Positions 42,455 to 52,700 of a stretch of 64,000 bases of DNA are shown here, piece by piece (positions within the stretch are counted from its first letter, which is position 1; each line of letters opens with the position of its first letter). Below the pieces are notes generated by a model. That model was not told where the DNA came from and ran no database searches. It worked only from the letters and a program-made list of their open reading frames with translations. Source of the stretch: a bacterium (GTDB taxonomy: Bacteria; Campylobacterota; Campylobacteria; Campylobacterales; Sulfurimonadaceae); contig JAHJEG010000005.1 in assembly GCA_018825665.1 (NCBI GenBank), forward strand, positions 1 through 64,000, read 5' to 3'. The position numbers were made by a program, and so were the translations under genes.

Positions 42455-42885
42455 TGAAAAAGTTTTTGTTGTTTTTGGCATGTGCAATAACACTAAGTGC
42501 CAATGAGCTAATAATCAAACAAAGCAAATACGGTGTATCCCAGACTATACAGAATATTAAAGAGATAGTGACAAAAGAGGGGATGGGCGTATTTGCGATT
42601 ATAAACCATCACGGAAATGCCGGCATGGTGGGGATGGAGATGCGTGAGGCCAAGCTTATAATCTTTGGCAATCCCAAGATGGGAACAAAACTGATGCAGG
42701 AAAACATACTGCTGGGGCTTGATCTGCCTATGAAGGTATTGGTTTTCAGGGATAAAGATGAAAAAGTCAAACTGGCATACAGAAACGCTTCCTGGCTAAA
42801 AGATGCACATGCCCTGAAAAACGAAACACTTATACAAGAAGCAGACAAGAGATTAGACGATATTACAGACAAAGCAAGCAAATGA
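42454..42885 (+). CDS. Exported DUF302 protein
   Basis: About 143 residues with signal peptide (MKKFLLFLACAITLSA) and a DUF302 domain: INHHGNA, LIIFGNPKMGTKLMQEN, LDLPMKVLVF. DUF302 proteins are often found with sulphur and respiratory genes, but their role is unknown. The GTG at 42454 overlaps the cytochrome stop and is preferred because it gives a clean signal peptide; an ATG nine bases earlier is an alternative. Coupled to the cytochrome and, by ATGA, to mqnC. Confidence 0.85.
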   Translation: MKKFLLFLACAITLSANELIIKQSKYGVSQTIQNIKEIVTKEGMGVFAIINHHGNAGMVGMEMREAKLIIFGNPKMGTKLMQENILLGLDLPMKVLVFRDKDEKVKLAYRNASWLKDAHALKNETLIQEADKRLDDITDKASK

Positions 42886-43931
42886 ATAAAAGATTGACAA
42901 AAGAAGATGCACTGTATTTATTGAAAAATGCAGATCTTAAAGAACTCGGACGTATGGCAAGCGCCAGAAAGAAGGAACTTCATCCAAAAGGTGTGACAAC
43001 TTTTGTGGTTGACAGAAACATAAACTATACAAACATCTGTTGGGTGGATTGCAAGTTTTGTGCATTTTACAGACATGAAAAAGATGCGGACGCCTACGTG
43101 CTCACATTTGACGAGATAGACGCAAAGATAGATGAGCTTTTAGAGATAGGGGGAACGCAGATCCTTTTTCAGGGAGGAGTGCATCCCAAGCTTAAAATCG
43201 AGTGGTACGAGGATCTGGTGGAGCATATCCATACGAAATATCCTCAAATCACCATACACGGATTTTCCTCTATAGAGATAGATTTTATCGCCAAAGTCTC
43301 ACGTATCAGCGTAGAAGAAGTGCTTACCCGATTAAAAGCCAAGGGTCTGGCTTCTATACCCGGAGCGGGAGCGGAGATACTGAGCGATGAGGTCAGAGAT
43401 ATTATCGCACCTAAAAAAATAGATTCCGATGTGTGGGTGGATATACACAGAAAAGCGCATAAACTTGATATCAAGTCCACTGCTACGATGATGTACGGAA
43501 CGGTTGAGACGGATGAGGATATTATCGACCACTTTGATATGATACGCGAACTTCAGGATGAGACGGGCGGTTTTAGAGCTTTTATCATGTGGAGTTTTCA
43601 GGGACAAAACACGGAGCTTCTAAAACAGATTCCTGACATGGAAAAACCCTCATCCAACAGATATTTAAGACTTTTGGCTGTTGCAAGACTTTATCTGGAC
43701 AATGTCCAAAACATCCAAAGCTCATGGGTGACACAGGGTCCTTATATCGGCCAGATGGCTTTGAGATTTGGAGCCAATGATTTGGGTTCTACGATGATGG
43801 AAGAAAATGTCGTACGAAGTGCCGGAGCCGGTTTTAGAATGGCAAAGGAAGAGATGGTAAGACTTATACGCGATCTTGGTGAGACACCGGCTATCCGCAA
43901 TACAGCTTATGAAACTTTAGAACTTTTTTAA
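42882..43931 (+). CDS. mqnC: Cyclic dehypoxanthine futalosine synthase MqnC
   Basis: A 349-residue radical SAM enzyme of the futalosine menaquinone pathway. Cluster motif CWVDCKFC within NYTNICWVDCKFCAFYR; IGGTQILFQGGVHP and GAGAEILSDEVR are family features. The related MqnE has a different C-terminus, and this one keeps the MqnC pattern (MMEENVVRSAGAGF). Overlaps DUF302 by four bases; followed by an M16 gene as I recall for HP0656-HP0657. Confidence 0.93.
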   Translation: MNKRLTKEDALYLLKNADLKELGRMASARKKELHPKGVTTFVVDRNINYTNICWVDCKFCAFYRHEKDADAYVLTFDEIDAKIDELLEIGGTQILFQGGVHPKLKIEWYEDLVEHIHTKYPQITIHGFSSIEIDFIAKVSRISVEEVLTRLKAKGLASIPGAGAEILSDEVRDIIAPKKIDSDVWVDIHRKAHKLDIKSTATMMYGTVETDEDIIDHFDMIRELQDETGGFRAFIMWSFQGQNTELLKQIPDMEKPSSNRYLRLLAVARLYLDNVQNIQSSWVTQGPYIGQMALRFGANDLGSTMMEENVVRSAGAGFRMAKEEMVRLIRDLGETPAIRNTAYETLELF

Positions 43932-43933
43932 CA

Positions 43934-45217
43934 ATGAAAAAAATACTATTTACACTACTAATTTTAGGACAGATAATAATGGCAGCAACTATAGAATATA
44001 TTGAGACCAACGGTATAAAGGTACCTCTTATTTTTGAGGAAGACAAACGCCTGCCGCTTGTGACAACGCAGTTTATTTTTACAAACAGCGGAAGCATAAC
44101 AGATACGAATAAAGCAGGTTTGGCAAAGTTCAGCGCGAAGCTTATGGGCGAAGGTACCAAGAAAATGGGTTCAAGTGCTTTTGCGGATGCGCTTGAGGCA
44201 AAGGCGATACATATATCTTCTTCCGTTGGAACCGAAACTTTTGTTATAGAGCTTGGATGTTTAAAGGAGGAGTTTGATGATGGCTTGAAATACCTGGATT
44301 TACTTCTCAAAGATCCCAATTTCACCCAAGAGGCCATAGACAAGGTCAAAGCGACCACCATCGGTTCACTCAGTTCAAAAGAGAGTGATTTTGATTATGT
44401 GGCATCCAATGAGTTAAAGGCGCTTATGTTTGAACAAAGCGTACTCGCGCAACCTGCAGCAGGTACCGTACAGAGCGTTAAAAGCATAGAACTCTCAGAC
44501 GTAAAGGAGTTTGTAGCCCAAAACATAGTAAGGTCAAAACTTATTGTGGTGATTGGCGGAGATATCGATCTGAGCACTGCAAAAAATAAAATTGCCAAGA
44601 TTATCGACGCTATGCAAAAGGGTGAAAAAAGCGAAACCAAATACATCAGCGCTTCGCAAAAACCTAAAGAAAACATCCTTATAAAAGATACCCAGCAGGC
44701 ATATATCTATTTTGGTTCCCCTTATAATATGAGGGAAAACGATAAAGAATATTATAAAGCAAGAGTAGCGACATACATCTTGGGAACAGGCGGTTTTGGC
44801 TCAAGACTTATGGAAGAGATACGGGTAAAAAGGGGTCTTGCATACTCAGCCTATGCCAATGTTCAGGTGACAAAATCAAGCAGTTACTTCAGCGGCTATC
44901 TGCAGACGAAGATAGAATCCCTTAAAGAGGCTCAAAAAACAGTAAACGAAGTGATCGCCGAGTTTGTAAAGAACGGCGTGAGCGAGGCTGAACTGGAACA
45001 GACCAAAAGATTCCTGCTCGGGAGTGAACCGCTAAGGGTTGAGACTATGAGTCAGAGACTCAACCGTACTTTTATGGAGTTTTACAAAGGGCAGGAACTT
45101 GGCTATTCCGATAAAGAGCTTGAACTTATAAAAGAGCTGAAACTTGAAGATTTGAATGCATATATCAAGCATCACAAAGAGATACAGGAACTGACATACG
45201 CAATTGTGACGAAATAA
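43934..45217 (+). CDS. M16-family peptidase-like protein lacking the zinc motif
   Basis: A 427-residue exported protein (signal MKKILFTLLILGQIIMA) with the two-domain M16 fold. At the place of HxxEH the sequence reads GLAKFSAKLMGEGTKK, so the zinc ligands are missing. The C-terminal half retains the R/Y type segment FGSRLMEEIRVKRGLAYSAYA, which in heterodimeric M16 proteases completes the partner's active site. It is therefore probably the non-catalytic subunit of a pair whose partner lies outside the window. Confidence 0.87.
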   Translation: MKKILFTLLILGQIIMAATIEYIETNGIKVPLIFEEDKRLPLVTTQFIFTNSGSITDTNKAGLAKFSAKLMGEGTKKMGSSAFADALEAKAIHISSSVGTETFVIELGCLKEEFDDGLKYLDLLLKDPNFTQEAIDKVKATTIGSLSSKESDFDYVASNELKALMFEQSVLAQPAAGTVQSVKSIELSDVKEFVAQNIVRSKLIVVIGGDIDLSTAKNKIAKIIDAMQKGEKSETKYISASQKPKENILIKDTQQAYIYFGSPYNMRENDKEYYKARVATYILGTGGFGSRLMEEIRVKRGLAYSAYANVQVTKSSSYFSGYLQTKIESLKEAQKTVNEVIAEFVKNGVSEAELEQTKRFLLGSEPLRVETMSQRLNRTFMEFYKGQELGYSDKELELIKELKLEDLNAYIKHHKEIQELTYAIVTK

Positions 45218-45299
45218 AATCTTTTTAAAATATTGCAAAATGAAATATATTTGCATAAGGTATAAAAAAATAGCTACTCTTTTATACTAAGGATATAAG

Positions 45300-47096
45300 A
45301 TGAATTACACAAAAGAGCAAGAAGAAAAGTTTAAAAAACTAGGTATCAACAGCATCTCGGAACTTGCTCTTAGTGTTCCCTCCTCATACGAAGACTTTCG
45401 TATTCATGATACACTCAAACTCCACATGCCGCAGGTGATAGATGCGACGGTAGAGTCGGTGCATCGCGCTCCAAATTCCATACAGATAACATTTTTCGCA
45501 CATAATTTCGGATACAGGATCCAAGGCGTGCTGTTTCGCCCCAAGCCCTATATGATGCATCAGTTTAAAGCGGGTGAGAGAGATTATTTTTATGGGCTCA
45601 TCGACTGCAAGGGGGGAGTCTGCAGTATGAGTATGCCCAAAAAAGTGATCAAAACAGGCGCCATTTATCCAAAATACAAATCCAGTCTCAGAAGTGACGT
45701 CATGAACCGTTTTATAGAAAAAAACCTTAATGCTGAGAACTTAAAGGCGGAGGGTTTAAAAGATGAGATAGTCACAGAACTTTTAAAGCCGCATTTCCCG
45801 CGAGATGAATATTTGCAAAGTAAAGAGCTTGACACAAAAATACTGCATGCCCTGAAGTATACGGAGCTGTTTTGCTATATGAAACTGCTCGCGGGAAAAA
45901 GACGCTACTTTAAGCCTTTGATATCCAAAGAGGGGCATTACAGCCAATGGGCAAAGAGTCTGCCCTTTAAGCTTACGGATGAGCAGATAAGTACCATAGA
46001 GGATATAAAAAAAGATTTCGCCAAAGAGGTGGCGGCAAAGCGTATGGTCGTGGGTGATGTGGGAAGCGGAAAGACCATGGTTATTTTAGCTTCAGCCCTT
46101 ATGATGATGCCTGAGCGCTCAATACTTATGGCGCCCACGACCATCCTCGCAAACCAACTTTTTGAAGAAGCGCTAAGATTTCTGCCCGGAATCAGATGTG
46201 TTCTTGTCAGCAATAAGAGCAAAAAAATAGATTTGCAAGAGTTCGATTTTATAATCGGCACACATGCCTTGCTCTACAGAGAACTTCCACATGCCAAGCT
46301 GGTAATGGTGGATGAACAGCACCGTTTTGGAACCCAGCAAAGAAATCTGCTTGAGAAACTAGTGAGCAGCGGCGATAAAAAACCGCATTTTTTACAGTTT
46401 TCCGCCACCCCCATTCCAAGAACGCAGGCTATGATAGAAACGGCACATATTGACGTAAGCCTGATTACCACCACCCCTTTTAAGAAAAATATTGCCAGCA
46501 AGGTGATTCACAAGAGCGATTTTAAGGAGTTGCTCGAACATATAAAAGATGAGATACAAAAGAAGCATCAGGTGTTACTCGTCTATCCGCTGGTGGAGCA
46601 AAGCCGGCTTATGGAGTATCAGAGTATTGAAGAAGCCCGCGGCTACTGGGAAAAAAACTTTGAGGGTGTGTATGTGACACACGGAAAAGACAAGGAAAAA
46701 GAGCAGGTACTTCTGGATTTTAGAGAGAAGGGGACGATACTTATAGCCACAACCGTTGTGGAGGTGGGTATTTCTTTGCCAAGACTCAGTACCGTGGTTA
46801 TAGTGGGTGCGGAGAGGCTCGGGCTTTCAACCCTGCATCAGCTCAGAGGCAGAGTGAGCAGAACAGGGCTTCAAGGGTATTGTTATCTTTATACAAATCA
46901 AACTTCATCTGCAAGACTTGAGCAGTTTGTGGAGACTTTCAGCGGATTTGACATAGCAAATCTGGATTTGAAGTTTAGAAAAAGCGGAGACTTGCTAAAG
47001 GGCTCAAATCAAAGCGGAAGTCAGTTTAAATGGGTTGATATTGCCGAAGACGAAGAGATTGTAAAGAGTGTAAAAAAAGATTTGAATATTATCTGA
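45300..47096 (+). CDS. recG: ATP-dependent DNA helicase RecG
   Basis: A 598-residue branch-migrating helicase for fork regression and recombination. Walker A VGDVGSGKTMV, DEQH box VDEQHRFG, FSATPIPRT, and motif VI LHQLRGRVSRTG. Shorter than E. coli RecG, with a compact wedge domain as is usual in this phylum. Two motif copies inside (45421-45430, 46285-46295) and one immediately after the stop. Confidence 0.95.
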   Translation: MNYTKEQEEKFKKLGINSISELALSVPSSYEDFRIHDTLKLHMPQVIDATVESVHRAPNSIQITFFAHNFGYRIQGVLFRPKPYMMHQFKAGERDYFYGLIDCKGGVCSMSMPKKVIKTGAIYPKYKSSLRSDVMNRFIEKNLNAENLKAEGLKDEIVTELLKPHFPRDEYLQSKELDTKILHALKYTELFCYMKLLAGKRRYFKPLISKEGHYSQWAKSLPFKLTDEQISTIEDIKKDFAKEVAAKRMVVGDVGSGKTMVILASALMMMPERSILMAPTTILANQLFEEALRFLPGIRCVLVSNKSKKIDLQEFDFIIGTHALLYRELPHAKLVMVDEQHRFGTQQRNLLEKLVSSGDKKPHFLQFSATPIPRTQAMIETAHIDVSLITTTPFKKNIASKVIHKSDFKELLEHIKDEIQKKHQVLLVYPLVEQSRLMEYQSIEEARGYWEKNFEGVYVTHGKDKEKEQVLLDFREKGTILIATTVVEVGISLPRLSTVVIVGAERLGLSTLHQLRGRVSRTGLQGYCYLYTNQTSSARLEQFVETFSGFDIANLDLKFRKSGDLLKGSNQSGSQFKWVDIAEDEEIVKSVKKDLNII

Positions 47097-47125
47097 TTCC
47101 ACATGCCAAGCTTTGCCTGGCATGT
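47097..47125. repeat. Partial inverted pair of the TTCCACATGCC motif after recG
   Basis: A full TTCCACATGCC (47097-47107) faces a degraded arm: ACATGCCA (47101-47108), 9-base loop, TGGCATGT (47118-47125). It lies in the 45-base gap between the convergent recG and hpf genes. Confidence 0.8.
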
Positions 47126-47141
47126 TCTGTAAAAATGACTA

Positions 47142-47675
47142 TTAATAAAGTCCGAATTTACCGTCGTTTCTTTTGTAGAGAACACGTGTTTTGTCTTCAT
47201 TGTCCAAGAATATCTCAAACATTTTTCCGCTTTCTTTCAAGTCGTTTAAAACATCTTCAACTTCACGAGGTTTGTAAAGATCTAACTCAACAGGTACGAT
47301 CTCATCTTCACTGGCTTCTGCTGCAGCTTTAACGTCTACGTTCTCAGCTTTGAGTCCGTTGAGTCCTACTTTATGGTGTGCAGAATCACGGTCATGCATA
47401 CGACCCATAGCTTTTTGAGCTCTACTGATTGCCAGATCTATAGCAGCATACAAATCACTGTCACTTTGTTTGATAATGATCGAGTTTTTATGAGCGAGAT
47501 GGATAGCAAATTCAACTACCATATGCTCTTTGCCCTTTTTATTTTGGGCAGTTGCAACGACATTTGCTGAGATTATGTCCATGTTAAACTTGGCAAGTGT
47601 TTCGATTGATGTATTCATATGAGATTTGATAGCTTCTGTAAGCTCCAAATGTCTTCCTGTCAGGGAAATATTCAT
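47142..47675 (-). CDS. hpf: Long ribosome hibernation promoting factor
   Basis: A 177-residue long-form HPF: N-terminal S30AE domain (MNISLTGRHLELTEAIKSHM; AIDLAISRAQKAMGRMHD) and the C-terminal dimerisation domain ending VLYKRNDGKFGLY. Long HPF alone dimerises 70S ribosomes to 100S. Paralogue of the 109-residue protein at 24967-25296. Confidence 0.93.
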   Translation of the reverse strand: MNISLTGRHLELTEAIKSHMNTSIETLAKFNMDIISANVVATAQNKKGKEHMVVEFAIHLAHKNSIIIKQSDSDLYAAIDLAISRAQKAMGRMHDRDSAHHKVGLNGLKAENVDVKAAAEASEDEIVPVELDLYKPREVEDVLNDLKESGKMFEIFLDNEDKTRVLYKRNDGKFGLY

Positions 47676-47741
47676 AATAAAATCCTTTTTATATAGTAAA
47701 AAATAATTATATCATTAAAAGGTTTAGAAAAATTTATTTTA

Positions 47742-48224
47742 TTAAAGTTTTTGAATACTTCTTCTGAAAAATCTTACAGGCTCTGTAGCAACGGTCGTGT
47801 CATTGACGCTTACGGTGATATCCATCACTACGGAGCCGTTTTGCTCGGGGGTAGTTACCGTCGCATAGTCTGCATTTGCAATTGCTGCACATGGCGAGGG
47901 AGCGGTATAGATGTATTGTAGGCTGATATTAATATCAAAATAATCAGCGGTGCCGTCTCCATCAAGATCTGGAGAAAATATCAGGTCGTTTAGATGGGTG
48001 CAGCTTCCATCCTGTGCAATTCTAAGCAAGGCATACTCCGCCGCACTTTTGGAAAGCAGTACCGCCTGTTCATGGATATACAGGTCGGTTGTTCTTTTTG
48101 TTGTTTGTGATGTAAGAGACAGCGCGATTGCCATAATCGTAGCTATAATGACGATTACGGCAATCGCAATAATCATTGCCATTGCGTTTCGAGAAGATTT
48201 TAAAAGATTGTTTTTTCTTTGCAT
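47742..48224 (-). CDS. PilX/MshP-like minor pilus-assembly protein
   Basis: A 160-residue protein with a hydrophobic N-terminal segment (AMAMIIAIAVIVIIATIMAIALSL) followed by a polar region with a cysteine pair. The topology is that of MshP/PilX minor pseudopilins, which lack the Phe-Thr-x-x-Glu cleavage site. Last gene of the operon; its start overlaps the preceding pseudopilin by 25 bases. Assignment rests on position and topology. Confidence 0.7.
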   Translation of the reverse strand: MQRKNNLLKSSRNAMAMIIAIAVIVIIATIMAIALSLTSQTTKRTTDLYIHEQAVLLSKSAAEYALLRIAQDGSCTHLNDLIFSPDLDGDGTADYFDINISLQYIYTAPSPCAAIANADYATVTTPEQNGSVVMDITVSVNDTTVATEPVRFFRRSIQKL

Positions 48225-49102
48225 AAAGAGTACTCCTCAACTAAATCACTTTTTGTACATACCTGTATCTTTACCACGGAGCCCGCAGCCATAAACTGAA
48301 AAGTACTTACATTCTCCATGATTACAGATTCATTGCCGTCCGTATACGCTTCACCCTGCCAAGGCTGGTAATTGTAATGCAAGACCAAATTACCCATTTT
48401 GCTTGTCGTATTGTAATCTTCAATAGATATCGCATAGGCACTCCAGGCTAATTGGTAGTACTCATAAATATCGATACCGCTGAAATTATCCACTGCCGGA
48501 GCAAACTGGGTTATATCTCCCGCAACATCGACAACGGGATGCATAGCCCCCTCTTGTAAATCTATAGCAGTGGTATTGCCGTCCCAGGCATAGTCTGTTT
48601 TGATATCACTGTTTGAACCGATAAAATAAAGGGCTGCATCATCAATTGTGGCTGTTGAATGAGACAATATTTGTATCAGAGCATCTGCAGCGCTTGTATT
48701 CGTTTCCGGAGAAACTAAGATGCTGTTTGTGGCATTGGGGTGGTTCAAATCTACGATACCGCTCCAATAAGGGGTGGAATCTCCACGAAATCCTGCTATA
48801 TCCGCACCGACCCATTCCAAAACCGTGTAACTGCTGGCAACAGTTGGATCTACGCCTGCCAGAGCTTCAAATGTTCCGTCGGCTTTTTTGGCGATTATCG
48901 AGTCTTTTATGCGGTATTGAAGTCTTGCAGCTATTGATTCGACCGCAAACTGGCTATTGGACTGCAGGGTATGGTTTATATTTGAGAATATAAAGCTTTT
49001 ATATGCCTGAGCCAAAAATTCCACTCCGAATTTTCCAAGAATTCCCATAATTACAATAACAAAGAGAAGTTCGAGCATTGTAAAGGCACTGCGGTTTATC
49101 AT
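48200..49102 (-). CDS. Type IV pseudopilin (MshO-like)
   Basis: A 300-residue prepilin with leader MINRSA followed by FTMLELLFVIVIMGILGKFG; Glu5 is present and Ala rather than Gly precedes the cleavage point, as is common in this phylum. The large C-terminal domain is unrecognised. Size and place before the MshP-like gene fit MshO. The ATG overlaps the previous stop (TGATG). Confidence 0.82.
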   Translation of the reverse strand: MINRSAFTMLELLFVIVIMGILGKFGVEFLAQAYKSFIFSNINHTLQSNSQFAVESIAARLQYRIKDSIIAKKADGTFEALAGVDPTVASSYTVLEWVGADIAGFRGDSTPYWSGIVDLNHPNATNSILVSPETNTSAADALIQILSHSTATIDDAALYFIGSNSDIKTDYAWDGNTTAIDLQEGAMHPVVDVAGDITQFAPAVDNFSGIDIYEYYQLAWSAYAISIEDYNTTSKMGNLVLHYNYQPWQGEAYTDGNESVIMENVSTFQFMAAGSVVKIQVCTKSDLVEEYSLCKEKTIF

Positions 49103-49722
49103 CAGTAGCTCCTCTTGTAATAATCAACTTCACCTATGTTGGCACTATAGGTTACCAAAGAAGTGATTATATCCCCGTCTGAATTTTTAATACTCACTGC
49201 AATGCGTTTTATATCGGGATTGTTTGCAATGCCAAAGTCGGCATCGGGCGTTATTGTTATTTTACTTGTATAGGCATTTTTGTACCCCGATTCTCCGGGA
49301 GTGTTGTTGATAAAAATATTCTCATAGTTTGCCTGATGCATATCATCGAGGGAATCATTGGCATTGATATTTGCATTTGAGGCTCCGGTGCCACCATTGT
49401 CAAGGCATCTTCTGTGTAAGGGCTGGTCTATGTGACCGGGTCTTAGTCTATATCTTGGTGAAGATGTATTGTTGTCGCAATCTCCCGTCGTATCTATAAC
49501 CCTCGCCAAAGTTGCACCCGCTTCTATCGAATTGTCATCCCAATTTGCGGTTGTAACCTGGTTTAATTCCGTCGTGGCTGCGAAGATAGCTTCTTGAACG
49601 ATATTGCTATCTATGGCAGAAGAGAGTACAGTCGTCATCCTGGGAAGGGAAATAACAGCTATCGCAATGATGACAATCGCAAAGATAAGCTCTATCATCG
49701 TGAATGCATATCTCTTTACCAC
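49102..49722 (-). CDS. Type IV pseudopilin, 206 residues
   Basis: Prepilin leader MVKRYA then FTMIELIFAIVIIAIAVIS with Glu5. The C-terminal domain has two cysteines. The GTG start at 49722 overlaps the end of the giant MshQ-like gene (ATGTGGTAA). Likely a minor pseudopilin of the same fibre. Confidence 0.82.
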   Translation of the reverse strand: MVKRYAFTMIELIFAIVIIAIAVISLPRMTTVLSSAIDSNIVQEAIFAATTELNQVTTANWDDNSIEAGATLARVIDTTGDCDNNTSSPRYRLRPGHIDQPLHRRCLDNGGTGASNANINANDSLDDMHQANYENIFINNTPGESGYKNAYTSKITITPDADFGIANNPDIKRIAVSIKNSDGDIITSLVTYSANIGEVDYYKRSY

Positions 49723-52700
49723 ATAAGTCTCCTGTTGGTTTTAGTAGATGCATTTGGATTTGTCGTCGTATTGGTTTCACGCATTCCGGCCCATGAAGCA
49801 GAATCACCCAGGAATTCGACTTCAAACTCATTGCTGGTAGCAGCGTTATATTTATTAAATATCAGCCAGCTCGATGCATTGTTTTGCATCGTAGTCTTAT
49901 ACGGATAGCCTTTTGTGGCCGATGCATTGTAGGTGAGATTTACCGTCTCAGGATTCGTGGCAGACGCAGCGCCTGCACTTACAATGTTGAGTCCGTTTTT
50001 TTGTACTATATTTGAGATATTTCCGTCATTGGCAACAACATGGGCGGCGTTTGTAAACCATCTCGGATCATCTGAAAATGTAGAGGCAGTTCCGTTTGGC
50101 AGCAGTGATTTGTCACATGTGTTTCCGTTTGGATCGGTTCCAAAACAGTAAGACTCATAGTAGATAAGGGCAGAACCGTTGTTGCCGGTAATCATGGTTC
50201 TTGGAGAATGCGTACGCCCATACACAAAAGTAGTATTGTTGAGAGCCGTTGCATTCCCCGCTACATTTGCCGCATTGCCTGATGTGGCTGCGGTGTATAC
50301 GGAGCTGGCAGTCACAGTTAGGGTATTTCCGTTTACAAGGACAGGATTCAGTTCATTGTTTACAGTTCTGTTGAAATTGAACATAAGTTTTTTGGAGTCA
50401 TTGCTTTCGTTCCATGGAACCGTAAGCGCGCCGTTGGCAAAACCAAGGTTGAGTGTTTCATTGATATCATCTTGATGTGATGTCATACCCGCTACTGCAG
50501 GAACATTTATGAATATGTCCACAGGGTTTTCCCAGGAATTACTGTCGAAATTATTTGTAGTATCGCCTGCTGAGTTTTTAGCTTCTATCGTCAAGGCAAT
50601 ATGTGCAGACATATTAAGGTCGTTTGAGATGTAGGTATAGTTTGAATCATTGTTATTATGCAGGGTGATTCCGGCAAAAGAAAAATAGCTTGGAATAAAA
50701 GTGGCATTCACATCGCCACATACCCATGCACCGCTCGCAGAACACTCAGGAAGCGTGTCTGCGTTGTTTATATCTATCTGAGCCCATGTCTTGTCTATAA
50801 GTTTGAGATTGACCTGTCCAACATCGGAGAAGCTCATTTTTACTACGTCCAGTGCTTCTCCCGAGATGATATTAAAGGCGTACAGGGCATCGAAATTTAA
50901 ATCCCCCGCAAGTGTCCCTGATCCGTCTGAGCCATCCGGATTATAGAGCAGCAGTTCATTCTCAAGTATCGAATTTGCACCAAGTACATCATAACCTATA
51001 GTTGCAGTCGTTGCAGAGGCCTGTGCCGCCGTAAGTGAGAACATATAATTTTGACCGGCGGTTAAGAGTTCTATATCTTCTCCCGCAGGGGTACCTAAAA
51101 TAAATCTGTCCGGACGAATTGCAAAACTGTCAAGGGAACAGGCAAATTTAGTACCGCCATTGTAGGCGACTTTAAATGAAACACTCTGACTGGCATTGTT
51201 ATGGCTCAGATTCAAAATCTTACTGCTTTCATTTGTAAAGGTAACATCGGCAGTGGCGGAGATGGAGGGCTGTGCGTCGCAGAGACTCTGCTTACAAGTT
51301 GCGTTGTCGCCACATGAAGGATAATCAGGTGTCGCAATCAAAGAAACCGTGACATCACCCGTATAAGCGCTGAGCGCATCATTTGTAGAGTTCAGGGAGA
51401 TCAGTTTTACATTAAAAGGTCTTGCAGCTACTTGTGTAACGAGCCATGTCTGATTGCTGCTTGCATCATTGAAATCGGAAGCTCCGCCTGTCTCATTCAC
51501 GACATTGAAGGCTCCTAATATTCCTGAAACGCCCAAGGATGTGTTAACATCCTTACAGATACCGATATTAAGAGGCGACTCATCCCCAAATCTAACACCC
51601 AGCAAGCTGTTTTCATAAGAGACCTTATAGATATTCTCTATGCTTATATCTCCTGATTGGAGCAGTTTTGTTTGGAAACTGACAAATGATTTGAGGCTGT
51701 CAGAACCCGTGACATTTGGAAGCAGCTGTCCCCCGTCCACCGAACTAGCACCGGTTCCTACTCTCCACTTCGTAGTGTCCGTGTCCGTAAAGTAATCCAC
51801 TTTGTCACTGCTGGATGTGTTGGGACTGTCTGTCTGTGCAGTGTAAACGGACTCACCTATATTTTTCATTAAAAATGTATTTGGAACATATTCAAGGTTT
51901 TGTGTATCTAGTTCCATCGTGATTTCAACTTTGTCGGCTATTTCAAGGTTACCATCAGCCGCATCTTTTTTCATATTGGATATCCAGGTGTTGACGGTAA
52001 TAGTGTCTCCGACGCTCACACTCTCAAGAACATTTCCGCTCGCATCCAAAAACTGCTGTCTGTAGCAGACTCTAGGTTCATAAAGCTCCGTGGTAAAGGC
52101 GACCATACTAGGATAATAGGCATCAGAAGATGATGTCATATTGATGGTCGCGCTTTGTTGGCCGTTTTGGATTATATTTAAGCCGCTTGTTCCGACATCA
52201 TGGTTTTGAATATCTATACCGGAGTTGTTTGCCAAACTTGGATCGGCTGTAAATCCGCTTGTAGAGGAGTTAAAGGCATTCGTGCTGTTGATTGGCTCTC
52301 CATCCAGATTAAGTTTGTCTCCCGTGTAGGCGATATCTCCCTCCCCTACAAAAAGAGAAAGGGTAGATGCGATATCTCCGCTTGTAGGAGTTAAAAAACC
52401 ATCCACCGTGATATCTACATTTTTATAGGCAGTTTGGGAGGAAACTCTTTTGTAGCCGTCAAAGACGGATATATTTTTTAGAGTTTCCGTGCTGCTTGCA
52501 GAGTTGTCCTGATAAATAACAACCAAAGACCATGCCCCAAAATAACCTAGGTTACTATGTTTCCCCTCTGTTGCTTTTATATTGGCTCCGGTGAACCATC
52601 CGTTTGCCTGGGAACCTGAGAGTCCAAGGAGCTCTGATACTTCATTAAAAGTGGAGTAGGTGTATTGGTTGCTGGAATATTCAAAGACATCGATCACATT

